The notes under the pieces were generated by a model that was not told the origin of the DNA, searched no databases, and worked only from the letters and a program-made list of their open reading frames with translations. Below, piece after piece: positions 55,242 through 64,000 of a DNA stretch of 64,000 nucleotides. The stretch comes from Frankia alni ACN14a (GTDB lineage: Bacteria > Actinomycetota > Actinomycetes > Frankiales > Frankiaceae). Positions within the stretch are counted from its first letter, which is position 1; each line of letters begins with the position of its first letter. Location: contig NC_008278.1 in the NCBI RefSeq assembly GCF_000058485.1, positions 1,048,962-1,112,961 on the forward strand, written 5' to 3'. The translations under genes and the position numbers were made by a program.

Positions 55242-55666
55242 CGTGTTATCCGGGTCGATCCGGTGGCGTGCGGCGCGGGCCGGATCGACGGAATTGCGCT
55301 ATGTCGCGCGCTTCGGTGTCGGTGCCGGTGGACCGGTTGCGCACCGGAGTGCGGCAGGTCGCCGAAGCGTGTTCGGACCGCTTTCTCCGCTTTCTCCGCG
55401 GACAGGACTGTGGGACCAGCCCGTCGTCGGAGGTTCTCGGGTCACAGGTCCTGGGGGGAACCGGTCGGAGCGGCCGGCGAGGCGGCGAAGTACCACCGGG
55501 CCAGGGGATCTGGCACGGGAATCCCTGTGGGCGCCGCGCTGTCGGCGCCGCGGGCACATGGCCAGAAGCGTGACGAACACCGAGTGCGGACCGTTTGCGA
55601 TCCGTTCACCGGAAAGCCATTCCTTATAACGTCCGGCAACACTCTTTCGAAGGGGAGGAGTTCGGC
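55242..55666. other. intergenic region ahead of nuoA
   Basis: 425 bases with no gene. TATAAC at 55625-55630, 37 bases before nuoA, is a good -10 and implies a separate nuo promoter in addition to read-through from the reductase gene; no matching -35 was found. AGGGGAGGAG at 55651-55660 is the nuoA ribosome site. Confidence 0.55.
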
Positions 55667-56029
55667 ATGCTCTCGAACTACGTGCCGATCCTCGTTCTGC
55701 TGGCGATCGCGACCCTGTTCGCGGTCGGTTCCGTCGCGGCGGGCGCGCTCATCGGCCCGCGCCGGTTCAACCGCGCGAAGATCGACGCCTACGAGTGCGG
55801 GATCGAACCCTCTCCGGCCCCGGCCGGACCGCAACGCTTCCCGGTGAAGTACTACAACACCGCGATGCTTTTCATCGTCTTCGACATCGAGATCATCTTC
55901 CTGTTCCCGTGGGCGGTCGCCTTCGACAGCCTCAAGGTGTTCGGCCTCGGTGCGATGGCGCTGTTCATGGCGACGATCTTCGTCGCATACGCCTACGAGT
56001 GGCGTCGTGGAGGTCTGGAATGGGACTAG
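55667..56029 (+). CDS. nuoA: NADH-quinone oxidoreductase subunit A
   Basis: 120 residues, three transmembrane helices ([59 protein letters not shown]). The loop [11 protein letters not shown] and [11 protein letters not shown] are NuoA signatures; this subunit couples the peripheral and membrane arms of complex I. ATG 55667 has AGGGGAGGAG 6 bases upstream. It overlaps nuoB by 10 bases. Confidence 0.97.
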   Translation: MLSNYVPILVLLAIATLFAVGSVAAGALIGPRRFNRAKIDAYECGIEPSPAPAGPQRFPVKYYNTAMLFIVFDIEIIFLFPWAVAFDSLKVFGLGAMALFMATIFVAYAYEWRRGGLEWD

Positions 56030-56865
56030 AGGAGAAGCTGCCCGGTGGCGTGCTCCTCGCCAGCGTCGAGAAGCTCGCCAACTGGTCGCGGCGGTCGTCG
56101 CTGTGGCCGGCGACCTTCGGGCTGGCCTGCTGCGCGATCGAGATGATGTCCACCGGCGCCGGCCGCTACGACCTGTCCCGGTTCGGCATGGAGGTCTTCC
56201 GGGCCAGCCCCCGCCAGGCCGACCTGATGATCGTCGCCGGCCGGGTGAGTCAGAAGATGGCGCCGGTGCTGCGGCAGATCTACGACCAGATGCCCGAGCC
56301 CAAGTGGGTGCTGTCGATGGGCGTCTGCGCCAGCAGCGGCGGCATGTTCAACAACTACGCCATCGTGCAGGGCGTCGACCACATCGTCCCGGTCGACATG
56401 TACCTGCCCGGCTGCCCGCCGCGGCCGGAGATGCTGATGGACGCCATCATCAAGCTGCACGAGAAGATCCTCGCCGGGCCGGTCACCGGCAGGACCGCGC
56501 ACACCGAGTCCGGTTCGTCGCCCTACCCCAAGCCGATCGACGTGGCCACCGCCCGCGCCGGGCTGCCCGCGGGTGAGCTCGACACCCGGACGCTGTCCGT
56601 CAACGACCGCAAGCGTTTCCGGATCCCGGCCGGCGCGCCGGTCCCGACGGGCCGCGGCGCCGTCGAACCCGTCCTCGACACCCGCCGGCCGGCCGCGATA
56701 GCCCCGCCGTCGGTGTTCGGGCGGGCCAAGGGAATCCCCGTCGACGCCAAGCCCCTCGACGAGTCGCGGGCCCACGGTCCCGGTCCGACTACCGCCGACA
56801 TCGCCGACGCAGCCGACACGGCCGACAGCGACGCCGCCCCGGGAGCGACCCATGACACCCCCTGA
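56020..56865 (+). CDS. nuoB: NADH-quinone oxidoreductase subunit B, C-terminally extended
   Basis: Carries the N2 4Fe-4S cluster close to the quinone site: [31 protein letters not shown]. The family core ends near residue 165. The 281-residue protein has about 110 further residues of Ala/Pro/Asp-rich tail ([14 protein letters not shown]), unusual but seen in other proteins here. ATG 56020 overlaps nuoA and the 3' end overlaps nuoC. Confidence 0.96.
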   Translation: MGLEEKLPGGVLLASVEKLANWSRRSSLWPATFGLACCAIEMMSTGAGRYDLSRFGMEVFRASPRQADLMIVAGRVSQKMAPVLRQIYDQMPEPKWVLSMGVCASSGGMFNNYAIVQGVDHIVPVDMYLPGCPPRPEMLMDAIIKLHEKILAGPVTGRTAHTESGSSPYPKPIDVATARAGLPAGELDTRTLSVNDRKRFRIPAGAPVPTGRGAVEPVLDTRRPAAIAPPSVFGRAKGIPVDAKPLDESRAHGPGPTTADIADAADTADSDAAPGATHDTP

Positions 56866-57604
56866 CGCCGGCGCCCTCGACGAGAGCGGGGCCGCGGCGA
56901 ACGGCGCCGGCGAGCTGGTGGGCGGCGGCAACGGCGTGGGCGGCGGCGACGGTCTGCGGCCGGGTCGGCGCCACGACGCGTTCGGTGCCGGCGGCACCGG
57001 CGACACCTCCGGGTTCGGTCGCCTCGTCGCCCCGGCCCCGGTGCTGGCCGCCAGCGAGCGGCCGTTCGGCGACGCCGACGCCGACGCGGTCTACGACACC
57101 CTCGAACGCGTCTTCCCGCAGCTCGGCGACGCCGTCGAGCGGGCCGTCGTCGACCGCGGCGAGCTGACCCTGCACGTGCGCCGGGAGGGTCTGCCGGCGC
57201 TGGCCCAGACCCTGCGCGACGACCCGGGGCTGCGCTTCGAGCTGCTGTCGTCGCTGTCCGGAGTGGACTATCCGGACGACGTCACCGGCCGCCGACTGCA
57301 CTCGGTGGTCCACCTGACCTCGATGACCCACCGCCGCCGGCTGCGCCTGGAGGTCTCCGTCGCCGACGCCGACCCCACGCTGCCGAGCCTGACCTCGGTG
57401 TGGCCCACCGCGGACTGGCACGAGCGGGAGGCCTACGACCTGTTCGGCATCATCTACACCGGCCACCCCGGGCTGACCCGGATCATGATGCCGGACGACT
57501 GGATCGGGCACCCGCAGCGCAAGGACTACCCGCTGGGCGGCATCCCGGTCGACTACAAGGGCGCCACGGTCCCACCACCGGACGAGCGCCGGAGCTACTC
57601 GTGA
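56852..57604 (+). CDS. nuoC: NADH-quinone oxidoreductase subunit C
   Basis: 250 residues. A Gly/Ala-rich tail of about 55 residues precedes the 30-kDa subunit domain: [75 protein letters not shown]. Peripheral arm. ATG 56852 overlaps nuoB and follows GGGAG. Confidence 0.95.
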   Translation: MTPPDAGALDESGAAANGAGELVGGGNGVGGGDGLRPGRRHDAFGAGGTGDTSGFGRLVAPAPVLAASERPFGDADADAVYDTLERVFPQLGDAVERAVVDRGELTLHVRREGLPALAQTLRDDPGLRFELLSSLSGVDYPDDVTGRRLHSVVHLTSMTHRRRLRLEVSVADADPTLPSLTSVWPTADWHEREAYDLFGIIYTGHPGLTRIMMPDDWIGHPQRKDYPLGGIPVDYKGATVPPPDERRSYS

Positions 57605-57662
57605 TCCCGCACCAGGCCCTGACCGGCCGCCTGCATCCCCGAGGCGACATCCGAGGTTCGCT

Positions 57663-59075
57663 ATGACGCCCAGCACGTCGACCCCGCACACATCCACCGC
57701 GCCCCACACGTCCACCGGCCAGTCCACCGACGGCGCCGCCCAGCCCGGCGACGGGTCCTCGGCCTACGAGGCCGGCTTCACCGAGTCCGCCTCCGGCCGC
57801 GTCTACACCGTCACCGGCGGCGACTGGGAGGAGATCCTCGGCGCCGGCGAGCAGGACGCCGAGCGCATCGTCGTCAACATGGGGCCGCAGCACCCCTCCA
57901 CCCACGGCGTGCTGCGCCTCGTGCTGGAGATCGACGGCGAGACGGTCACCGAGACCCGCCTCGTCATCGGCTACCTGCACACCGGGATCGAGAAGAGCTG
58001 CGAGTACCGGACCTGGACCCAGGCGGTCACCTTCCTCACCCGTGCGGACTACCTGTCCCCGCTGTACAACGAGGCGGCCTACTGCCTGTCGGTGGAGAAG
58101 CTGCTCGGCATCACCGACGACATCCCCGAGCGGGCGACCGTCATCCGGGTGCTGGTGATGGAGCTGCAACGGATCGCCTCGCACCTGGTGTGGCTGGCCA
58201 CCGGCGGGATGGAGCTCGGCGCCACCACTGCGATGATCTTCGGGTTCCGGGAGCGGGAGAAGGTTCTCGACCTGCTGGAGCTCATCACCGGGCTGCGGAT
58301 GAACCACGCCTTCATCCGCCCCGGCGGCCTGGCCCAGGATCTCCCGGACGGCACGGAGCGGGCCATCCGGGAGTTCCTCGCCGACATGCCCAAGCGGATC
58401 CGCGAGTACCACCGGCTGCTGACCGGCCAGCCGATCTGGAAGGCGCGGATGGTCGACGTCAACGTCCTCGACGCCGCCGGCTGCATCGCGCTGGGCGTCA
58501 CCGGGCCGGTGCTGCGGGCCGCGGGCCTGCCCTGGGACCTGCGCAAGACCATGCCCTACTGCGGCTACGAGACCTACGAGTTCGACGTGCCGACCGCCCT
58601 GGAGGCGGACTCCTTCGCCCGCTACCTGGTGCGGCTGGAGGAGATGGGCGAGTCCCTGAAGATCATCGAGCAGTGCCTGGACCGGCTGCGGCCGGGGCCG
58701 GTCATGGTCGCCGACAAGAAGATCGCCTGGCCGGCGCAGCTGTCGATCGGCGCGGACGGGATGGGCAACTCGCTGGCCCACATCAGGAACATCATGGGGA
58801 CCTCGATGGAGGCCCTCATCCACCACTTCAAGCTCGTCACCGAGGGCTTCCGGGTGCCGCCCGGCCAGGTCTACACGCAGATCGAGTCGCCCCGCGGCGA
58901 GCTCGGCTACCACGTCGTCAGCGACGGCGGGACGAGACCGTTCCGCGTCCACGTCCGCGACCCCAGCTTCGTCAACCTGCAGGCCGTCCCGGCGCTGACC
59001 GAGGGCGGCCAGGTGGCGGACGTGATCGTCGGGGTCGCCTCGGTGGACCCGGTGCTCGGGGGAGTTGATCGGTGA
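57663..59075 (+). CDS. nuoD: NADH-quinone oxidoreductase subunit D
   Basis: 470 residues. The 49-kDa subunit forming the quinone cavity with Nuo[83 protein letters not shown]. The first 70 residues are Thr/Ser/Pro-rich. ATG 57663 is 58 bases after nuoC; the stop overlaps nuoE. Confidence 0.97.
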   Translation: MTPSTSTPHTSTAPHTSTGQSTDGAAQPGDGSSAYEAGFTESASGRVYTVTGGDWEEILGAGEQDAERIVVNMGPQHPSTHGVLRLVLEIDGETVTETRLVIGYLHTGIEKSCEYRTWTQAVTFLTRADYLSPLYNEAAYCLSVEKLLGITDDIPERATVIRVLVMELQRIASHLVWLATGGMELGATTAMIFGFREREKVLDLLELITGLRMNHAFIRPGGLAQDLPDGTERAIREFLADMPKRIREYHRLLTGQPIWKARMVDVNVLDAAGCIALGVTGPVLRAAGLPWDLRKTMPYCGYETYEFDVPTALEADSFARYLVRLEEMGESLKIIEQCLDRLRPGPVMVADKKIAWPAQLSIGADGMGNSLAHIRNIMGTSMEALIHHFKLVTEGFRVPPGQVYTQIESPRGELGYHVVSDGGTRPFRVHVRDPSFVNLQAVPALTEGGQVADVIVGVASVDPVLGGVDR

Positions 59076-59845
59076 TGGCCTTCTCGCCCGAGACCCACGC
59101 CGCCGCGGCCGAGATCATCGCTCGCTACCCGGCCGGCCGCTCCCGCTCGGCGCTGCTGCCGCTGCTGCACCTGGTGCAGGCGGAGCAGGGCAGCGTGACG
59201 ACCGAGGGGGTGACCTTCTGCGCGGACACGCTCGGCATCACCCAGGCCGAGGTCGGCGCGGTCGCGACCTTCTACACGATGTACAAGCGCCGGCCCGTCG
59301 GCGACTACCTCGTCTCGGTCTGCACGAACCTGTCCTGCGCGCTGCTCGGTGGGGACGAGGTCTTCGCCCGGGTCGCCGAGCGCCTCGGCGTCGGCCACGA
59401 CGAGACGACCCCGGACGGTTCGATCACCCTCGAACACGCCGAGTGCCTCGCCGCCTGCGACTACGCGCCGGTGATGACGGTGAACTACGAGTTCTACGAC
59501 CAGGTCGACCCGGACTCGGCGGTGGCGATCGTCGAGGGCCTGCAGGCCGGGGAGCGCCCGGCGCCGACCCGTGGCGGTCCGCTGTGCTCGTTCGCCGAGA
59601 CGTCCCGCCAGCTCGCCGGGTTCGCCGACGAGCGCCCGGCCGGCGTCGCGGGACCGGGCGTCGGCGAGCCGTCGGTCGCCGGCCTGCTGCTCGCCGAGGC
59701 CGCCGGCTGGCGGGCCGACCAGGCCCCCGCGCCGCTGGTGGCCGCCACGCCGCCCGTCGCGGGCCAGGGCACCGGCCCCGCGGCCCCGGCCGCGGCTCCG
59801 GTTCCGGTTCCGGCTCCGGCATCCTCCGAGCGGAAGGGGAACTGA
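59072..59845 (+). CDS. nuoE: NADH-quinone oxidoreductase subunit E
   Basis: 24-kDa subunit with a 2Fe-2S cluster held by C84, C89 (CTNLSC), C125 and C129 (CLAAC). Conserved [15 protein letters not shown] and [14 protein letters not shown]. 257 residues because of an Ala/Pro tail of some 60 residues ([15 protein letters not shown]). GTG 59072 overlaps the nuoD stop; ATG 59075 is the alternative; GGGGGAG at 59058-59064. Confidence 0.96.
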   Translation: MMAFSPETHAAAAEIIARYPAGRSRSALLPLLHLVQAEQGSVTTEGVTFCADTLGITQAEVGAVATFYTMYKRRPVGDYLVSVCTNLSCALLGGDEVFARVAERLGVGHDETTPDGSITLEHAECLAACDYAPVMTVNYEFYDQVDPDSAVAIVEGLQAGERPAPTRGGPLCSFAETSRQLAGFADERPAGVAGPGVGEPSVAGLLLAEAAGWRADQAPAPLVAATPPVAGQGTGPAAPAAAPVPVPAPASSERKGN

Positions 59846-59848
59846 TCG

Positions 59849-61180
59849 ATGCCTGTCACCCCGGTCCTCACCCGGCGCTGGAACACCCCGGAGTCGTGGA
59901 CGATCGAGACCTACCGCCGGCTCGACGGCTACGTCGCGCTGCGCACGGCGCTGGCCGGTGACCCCGACGACCTGATCAAGCTCATCAAGGACTCGGGGCT
60001 TCGCGGGCGCGGCGGCGCCGGCTTCCCCACCGGGATGAAGTGGGGCTTCATCCCGCAGGGCGACGGCAAGCCGCACTACCTCGTCATCAACGCCGACGAG
60101 GGCGAGCCCGGCACCTGCAAGGACGCCCCGTTGATGAAGGCCGACCCGCACTCGCTCGTCGAGGGCATCATCATCGCCGCCTACGCGGTGCGGGCCAACC
60201 GGGCGTTCATCTACCTGCGCGGCGAGCTGATCCACGCCGGCCGCCGGCTGCGCGCCGCGGTCGCCGAGGCGTACGCCGCCGGCTACCTCGGCCGCGACAT
60301 CCTCGGCAGCGGCTTCGACCTCGACCTCGTCGTCCACTCCGGCGCCGGCGCCTACATCTGCGGCGAGGAGACGGCCCTGCTCGACTCGCTGGAGGGCCGG
60401 CGCGGCCAGCCGCGGCTGCGCCCGCCGTTCCCGGCGACGCACGGGCTGTACGCGTCCCCCACCGTCGTCAACAACGTCGAGACGATCGCGACCGTGCCGT
60501 ACATCGTCAACTACGGGGTCGACTGGTTCCGCACGATGGGCCGGGAACGCGCCCCGGGCCCGAAGATCTTCAGCCTGTCCGGCCACGTCACCCGGCCCGG
60601 CCAGTACGAGGTCCCGATGGGCACCACCCTGCGCGAGCTGCTGGAGCTGGCCGGCGGGGTGCGCGGGGGGCGCGCGCTGAAGGCGTGGACGCCGGGCGGG
60701 TCGTCCACCCCGATGCTCACCGCGGAGCACCTCGACGCCCCGCTCGACTTCGAGGGCATGCAGGAGGCCGGCTCGCTGCTGGGCACCGCAGCTTTGATGA
60801 TTATGGATGAGACGACCGACATGCTCCGGGTCGTCCGCCGGCTCACCCAGTTCTACGCCCACGAGTCGTGCGGCAAGTGCACCCCGTGCCGCGAGGGCAC
60901 GAGCTGGATGGTGAAGATCCTGTCCCGGCTGGAGCGGGGCCAGGGCGACGCCTCCGACGTCGACACCCTCGTCGACGCCTGCGACAACATCTTCGGCCGG
61001 GCGTTCTGCGCGCTGGCCGACGGGGCCACCTCCCCGATCGTGTCGGGGATCAAGTACTTCCGGGACGAGTTCATCCCGGTGAGCGCGGTGACCTCGAAGC
61101 CGGATCCCACCCCGGGCGGCGACGCGGCCGGCAACGGCGCGCCCGCCCCCACCCCGGGCGCCTACGCGGGAGCGCACTGA
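59849..61180 (+). CDS. nuoF: NADH-quinone oxidoreductase subunit F
   Basis: 51-kDa NADH- and FMN-binding subunit: [50 protein letters not shown], and the N3 cluster cysteines C341, C344, C347 (CGKCTPC) with the fourth Cys in [12 protein letters not shown]. 443 residues. It is the electron entry point, so it fits redox regulation by NADH. ATG 59849, 3 bases after nuoE. Confidence 0.97.
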   Translation: MPVTPVLTRRWNTPESWTIETYRRLDGYVALRTALAGDPDDLIKLIKDSGLRGRGGAGFPTGMKWGFIPQGDGKPHYLVINADEGEPGTCKDAPLMKADPHSLVEGIIIAAYAVRANRAFIYLRGELIHAGRRLRAAVAEAYAAGYLGRDILGSGFDLDLVVHSGAGAYICGEETALLDSLEGRRGQPRLRPPFPATHGLYASPTVVNNVETIATVPYIVNYGVDWFRTMGRERAPGPKIFSLSGHVTRPGQYEVPMGTTLRELLELAGGVRGGRALKAWTPGGSSTPMLTAEHLDAPLDFEGMQEAGSLLGTAALMIMDETTDMLRVVRRLTQFYAHESCGKCTPCREGTSWMVKILSRLERGQGDASDVDTLVDACDNIFGRAFCALADGATSPIVSGIKYFRDEFIPVSAVTSKPDPTPGGDAAGNGAPAPTPGAYAGAH

Positions 61181-61182
61181 TC

Positions 61183-63903
61183 ATGACCGTCGCCCCATCC
61201 CAGCCGGCCGCGCCGGCCGCCCCGGATCTCGTCACCCTGACCGTCGACGGGCTGCCGGTCAGCGTCCCCAAGGGCACGCTGATCATCCGGGCGGCGGAGC
61301 TGCTCGGCATCGAGATCCCGCGGTTCTGCGACCATCCGCTGCTCGACCCCGTCGGCGCCTGCCGGCAGTGCATCGTCGAGGTGGAGGGCCAGCGCAAGCC
61401 GGTTGCCTCCTGCACGACGACCGTCACCGCCGACATGGTCGTGAAGACCCAGCTCACCTCGCCGGTCGCCCGCAAGGCCCAGGCCGGCAACATTGAGTTC
61501 CTGCTGCTCAACCACCCGCTCGACTGCCCGATCTGCGACAAGGGCGGCGAGTGCCCGCTGCAGAACCAGTCGATGGCCAACGGCGGCGCCGTCTCCCGGT
61601 TCAAGGAGACCAAGCGGGCCTACCCGAAGCCGCTGGCGATCTCCACCGAGATCCTTCTCGACCGGGAACGCTGCGTGCTGTGCGCCCGCTGTACCCGGTT
61701 CTCCGCGCAGATCGCCGGGGACCCGTTCATCGAGCTGTTCGAGCGCGGCGCCGCCGAGCAGGTCGCGGTCAGCGACGGCCAGCCGTTCTCCTCCTACTTC
61801 TCCGGCAACACGGTGCAGATCTGCCCGGTCGGCGCGCTCACCAGCGCCGCCTACCGGTTCCGGGCGCGCCCGTTCGACCTGGTCTCCACGCCGACGGCGT
61901 GCGAGCACTGCGCGTCGGGATGCAGCCTGCGCACCGACCACCGCCGCGGCAGGGTGATGCGCCGCCTCGCCGGCGACGACCCGGCGGTCAACGAGGAGTG
62001 GAACTGCGACAAGGGCCGCTTCGCGTTCGCCTACGCCCGCGCCGCCGACCGGCTGACCACGCCGCTGATCCGCGACGACGACACCGGGCAGCTCGTCGAG
62101 GCCACCTGGTCCGAGGCGCTCGAGTACGCCGCCCGGGGCCTGGCCGAATGCCGTGACCGGCACGGCGTCGGCGTGCTCGCCGGCGGCCGGCTGACCCGCG
62201 AGGACGCCTACGCCTACGCCAAGTTCACCCGGGTGGCGCTGGCCACCAACGACGTGGACTTCCGCGCCCGGCCGCACTCCGCCGAGGAGGAGCAGTTCCT
62301 CGGCCACACGGTCGCCGGCACCGGCATCGGGGTGACCTACGCCGACCTGGAGGCGGCGCCGGCGGTGCTGCTCGTCGCCTTCGAGCCGGAGGAGGAGTCG
62401 CCGATCGTCTTCCTGCGGCTGCGCAAGGCCGCCGACAAGCACGCCACCGCCGTGCACGCGCTCGCGCCGCTGGTCACCCGCGGGCTGGCCAAGCTCGCCG
62501 GGACGCTGGTCACCACCGAGCCCGGCGCGGAGCCGGCCGTCCTCGACGCGCTCGCCGACGCCGGCCTCGGGGTGGGCGGCACCTCCCCGCTGGCCGCGAC
62601 GGCCCGCGCCGTGCGGGAGCCCGGCGCGGTCATCCTCGTCGGCGAGCGGGCCGGTGAGATCCCCGGGACGCTGTCCGCCGTCCTGCGCCTCGCCGAGGCC
62701 ACCGGCGCCGCGCTCGCCTGGGTGCCGCGCCGCGCCGGGGACCGCGGCGCCGTCTCCGCCGGGCTGCTGCCCTCGCTGCTGCCCGGCGGCCGCCCGGTCG
62801 CCGACCCCGCCGCCCGCGCCGAGGTCGAGGCATTCTGGGGCGGCCGGCTGCTCGGCGCGCCCGGCCGCGACACCGACGGCATCCTCGCCGCGGCCGCCGC
62901 CGGTCGCCTCGACGGGATCCTCGTCGCCGGGGTGGACGCCGAGGACCTGCCCGACCCCGCCGCCGCGCTGGCCGCGCTGGCCCGCGTGCCGTTCTGCGTG
63001 TCGCTGGAGGTGCGGCGCTCGGCCATCGCCGAGGTCGCCGACGTGGTGCTGCCGGTCGCGCCGGTGGCGGAGAAGGCCGGCTCGTTCGTCGACTGGGAAG
63101 GCCGACTGCGGCCGTTCCAGCGGGCGCTGGACACCCCGGCGCTGCCCGACGTGCGCGTGCTCCACCTGCTCGCCGCCGAGATGGGCATCGACCTGCGCCT
63201 GCCCGACACCGGCGCCGCCGCCCGCGAGCTGCGCGACGTCGGCCGCGCCGGCAGCGGCGTCCCCCGGGTGCCCGCGCCGGCCGATCCCGCCGAGGCCGCG
63301 AGCGTCCCCGGACCGGGCGAGGCGGTGCTCGCCACCTGGCACCAGCTCGTCGACGACGGCGCCCTGCTCGTCGACGAGCCGTACCTCGCCGGCACCGCCC
63401 GGCCCGCCCGCGTCCGCCTGTCCGCGGCGACCGCCGCCGAGATCGGAGTGGCCGCCGGGGAGCTGGTGACGGTGCGCAGCGGCCGGGGGTCGGTCACCCT
63501 GCCCTACGAGCCGGCCGCCATGCCCGACCGCGTCGTCTGGGTGCCCACCCACTCGCCGGGCTCGCACGTGCGCCGCTCGCTGGCCGCCCGCGCCGGCGTC
63601 GTCGTCCGGATCGCGGCCGGCGGCACCGCCCGGCCCGCCGGCACCGACACGTTCGGCGTCGACCAGCGCCGCGGCACGGCGCTGGGGGCCGAGCTCACCG
63701 CCGCCCGCGACACCGCCGTGACGGTCGAGACGTCGCCCGCCGGCTCCCGGCCACCCGCGGCCGGACCGCCGGGAACGGCTGCACCGCCGACGTCGCCCCC
63801 GCCCGGGGGTCCGGCCGCGCCGCCGGTGCTGCCCAGGACCGTGGACGCGGTCGCCCCGGCGCCGCGCCGGGTCGGCGACGAGCCCGCGGGGGGCCGGCCA
63901 TGA
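61183..63903 (+). CDS. nuoG: NADH-quinone oxidoreductase subunit G
   Basis: 906 residues. N-terminal 2Fe-2S ferredoxin domain ([24 protein letters not shown]), His-Cys 4Fe-4S ([19 protein letters not shown]), a [10 protein letters not shown] cluster region and [10 protein letters not shown], then [17 protein letters not shown] (extra cluster-type cysteines) and a molybdopterin-oxidoreductase-like domain ([25 protein letters not shown]). Long Ala/Pro-rich C-terminal tail. ATG 61183; the 3' end overlaps nuoH (ATGA). Confidence 0.96.
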   Translation: MTVAPSQPAAPAAPDLVTLTVDGLPVSVPKGTLIIRAAELLGIEIPRFCDHPLLDPVGACRQCIVEVEGQRKPVASCTTTVTADMVVKTQLTSPVARKAQAGNIEFLLLNHPLDCPICDKGGECPLQNQSMANGGAVSRFKETKRAYPKPLAISTEILLDRERCVLCARCTRFSAQIAGDPFIELFERGAAEQVAVSDGQPFSSYFSGNTVQICPVGALTSAAYRFRARPFDLVSTPTACEHCASGCSLRTDHRRGRVMRRLAGDDPAVNEEWNCDKGRFAFAYARAADRLTTPLIRDDDTGQLVEATWSEALEYAARGLAECRDRHGVGVLAGGRLTREDAYAYAKFTRVALATNDVDFRARPHSAEEEQFLGHTVAGTGIGVTYADLEAAPAVLLVAFEPEEESPIVFLRLRKAADKHATAVHALAPLVTRGLAKLAGTLVTTEPGAEPAVLDALADAGLGVGGTSPLAATARAVREPGAVILVGERAGEIPGTLSAVLRLAEATGAALAWVPRRAGDRGAVSAGLLPSLLPGGRPVADPAARAEVEAFWGGRLLGAPGRDTDGILAAAAAGRLDGILVAGVDAEDLPDPAAALAALARVPFCVSLEVRRSAIAEVADVVLPVAPVAEKAGSFVDWEGRLRPFQRALDTPALPDVRVLHLLAAEMGIDLRLPDTGAAARELRDVGRAGSGVPRVPAPADPAEAASVPGPGEAVLATWHQLVDDGALLVDEPYLAGTARPARVRLSAATAAEIGVAAGELVTVRSGRGSVTLPYEPAAMPDRVVWVPTHSPGSHVRRSLAARAGVVVRIAAGGTARPAGTDTFGVDQRRGTALGAELTAARDTAVTVETSPAGSRPPAAGPPGTAAPPTSPPPGGPAAPPVLPRTVDAVAPAPRRVGDEPAGGRP

Positions 63904-64000
63904 GCGTCACCGCCTCCACGCTCGTGCTCGCCGCCCCGGTCGACCCGGACCTCTCCGGCTTCGGCGACGACCCGTTCTGGCTGATCCTGCTCAAGGGCGT
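63900..64000 (+). CDS. nuoH: NADH-quinone oxidoreductase subunit H (3' end outside window)
   Basis: Only the first 33 codons are present, [18 protein letters not shown]... ending ...FWLILLKGV, which is the run-up to the first helix of NuoH. Position after nuoG and the ATGA overlap support the call. Confidence 0.85.
   Translation, partial: MSVTASTLVLAAPVDPDLSGFGDDPFWLILLKG

Overview
The window is about 70% GC, coding-dense, and rich in GTG starts, stop/start overlaps and leaderless-type promoters. Gene content and order (hemACDB, hemL next to a ccs cytochrome c maturation cluster, a futalosine-type menaquinone pathway, nuoA-H) point to a high-GC actinobacterium. The long Ala/Gly/Pro-rich in-frame insertions in housekeeping enzymes and the strong LGFP/PknB/DUF4229 flavour suggest Frankia or a close relative; this genus call is an inference.

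Layout. 1-5.6 kb: tetrapyrrole operon hemA (5' end cut by the window), hemC, a SUMT-like/HemD fusion, hemB. 6.2-9.1 kb: copper chaperone plus CopA behind a CsoR-like operator. 9.1-10.8 kb (minus): methionyl-tRNA synthetase preceded by a Met-rich leader peptide and mutually exclusive hairpins. 11-16.5 kb: accessory stretch with a lipoprotein, an alpha/beta hydrolase lacking its usual His, a DHA2 exporter, a lone lower-GC KAS III and a truncated exporter relic. 16.9-26.2 kb: hemL, a histidine phosphatase, an RlmA-like methyltransferase, an SDR, then the ResA-like/CcdA/ResB/CcsA system II cytochrome c maturation genes. 27.4-34.9 kb: UbiD-UbiA-UbiX-like genes, mqnE and mqnA of the futalosine pathway, interrupted by a decayed HigBA-like toxin-antitoxin pair. 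35-37.3 kb: an XRE regulator and a stand-alone receiver protein. 37.6-43.9 kb: assimilatory sulfur reduction: a cysteine-type leader peptide, siroheme sulfite/nitrite reductase, zinc-ribbon protein, APS reductase, SUMT fusion, sirohydrochlorin chelatase and a ferredoxin-NADP reductase. 44-50 kb: PknB-like kinase, MT0933-like protein, mqnC and an LGFP surface protein. 50-55.2 kb: aminofutalosine deaminase-like gene, menG, a dienelactone hydrolase and a geranylgeranyl/menaquinone reductase. 55.7-64 kb: nuoA to the first codons of nuoH.

The parts fit one theme: haem, siroheme, menaquinone, c-type cytochromes and complex I are the components of an aerobic menaquinone-linked respiratory chain. A perfect Rex-type operator lies ahead of the reductase-nuo block, so NADH/NAD+ sensing is a plausible control. 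The most noteworthy observations are the Met-codon attenuator ahead of metG, the Rex-type site, the sulfite-reductase leader peptide and two SUMT-HemD fusions in which opposite domains look degenerate. No tRNA, rRNA, CRISPR array or intact insertion sequence was seen.
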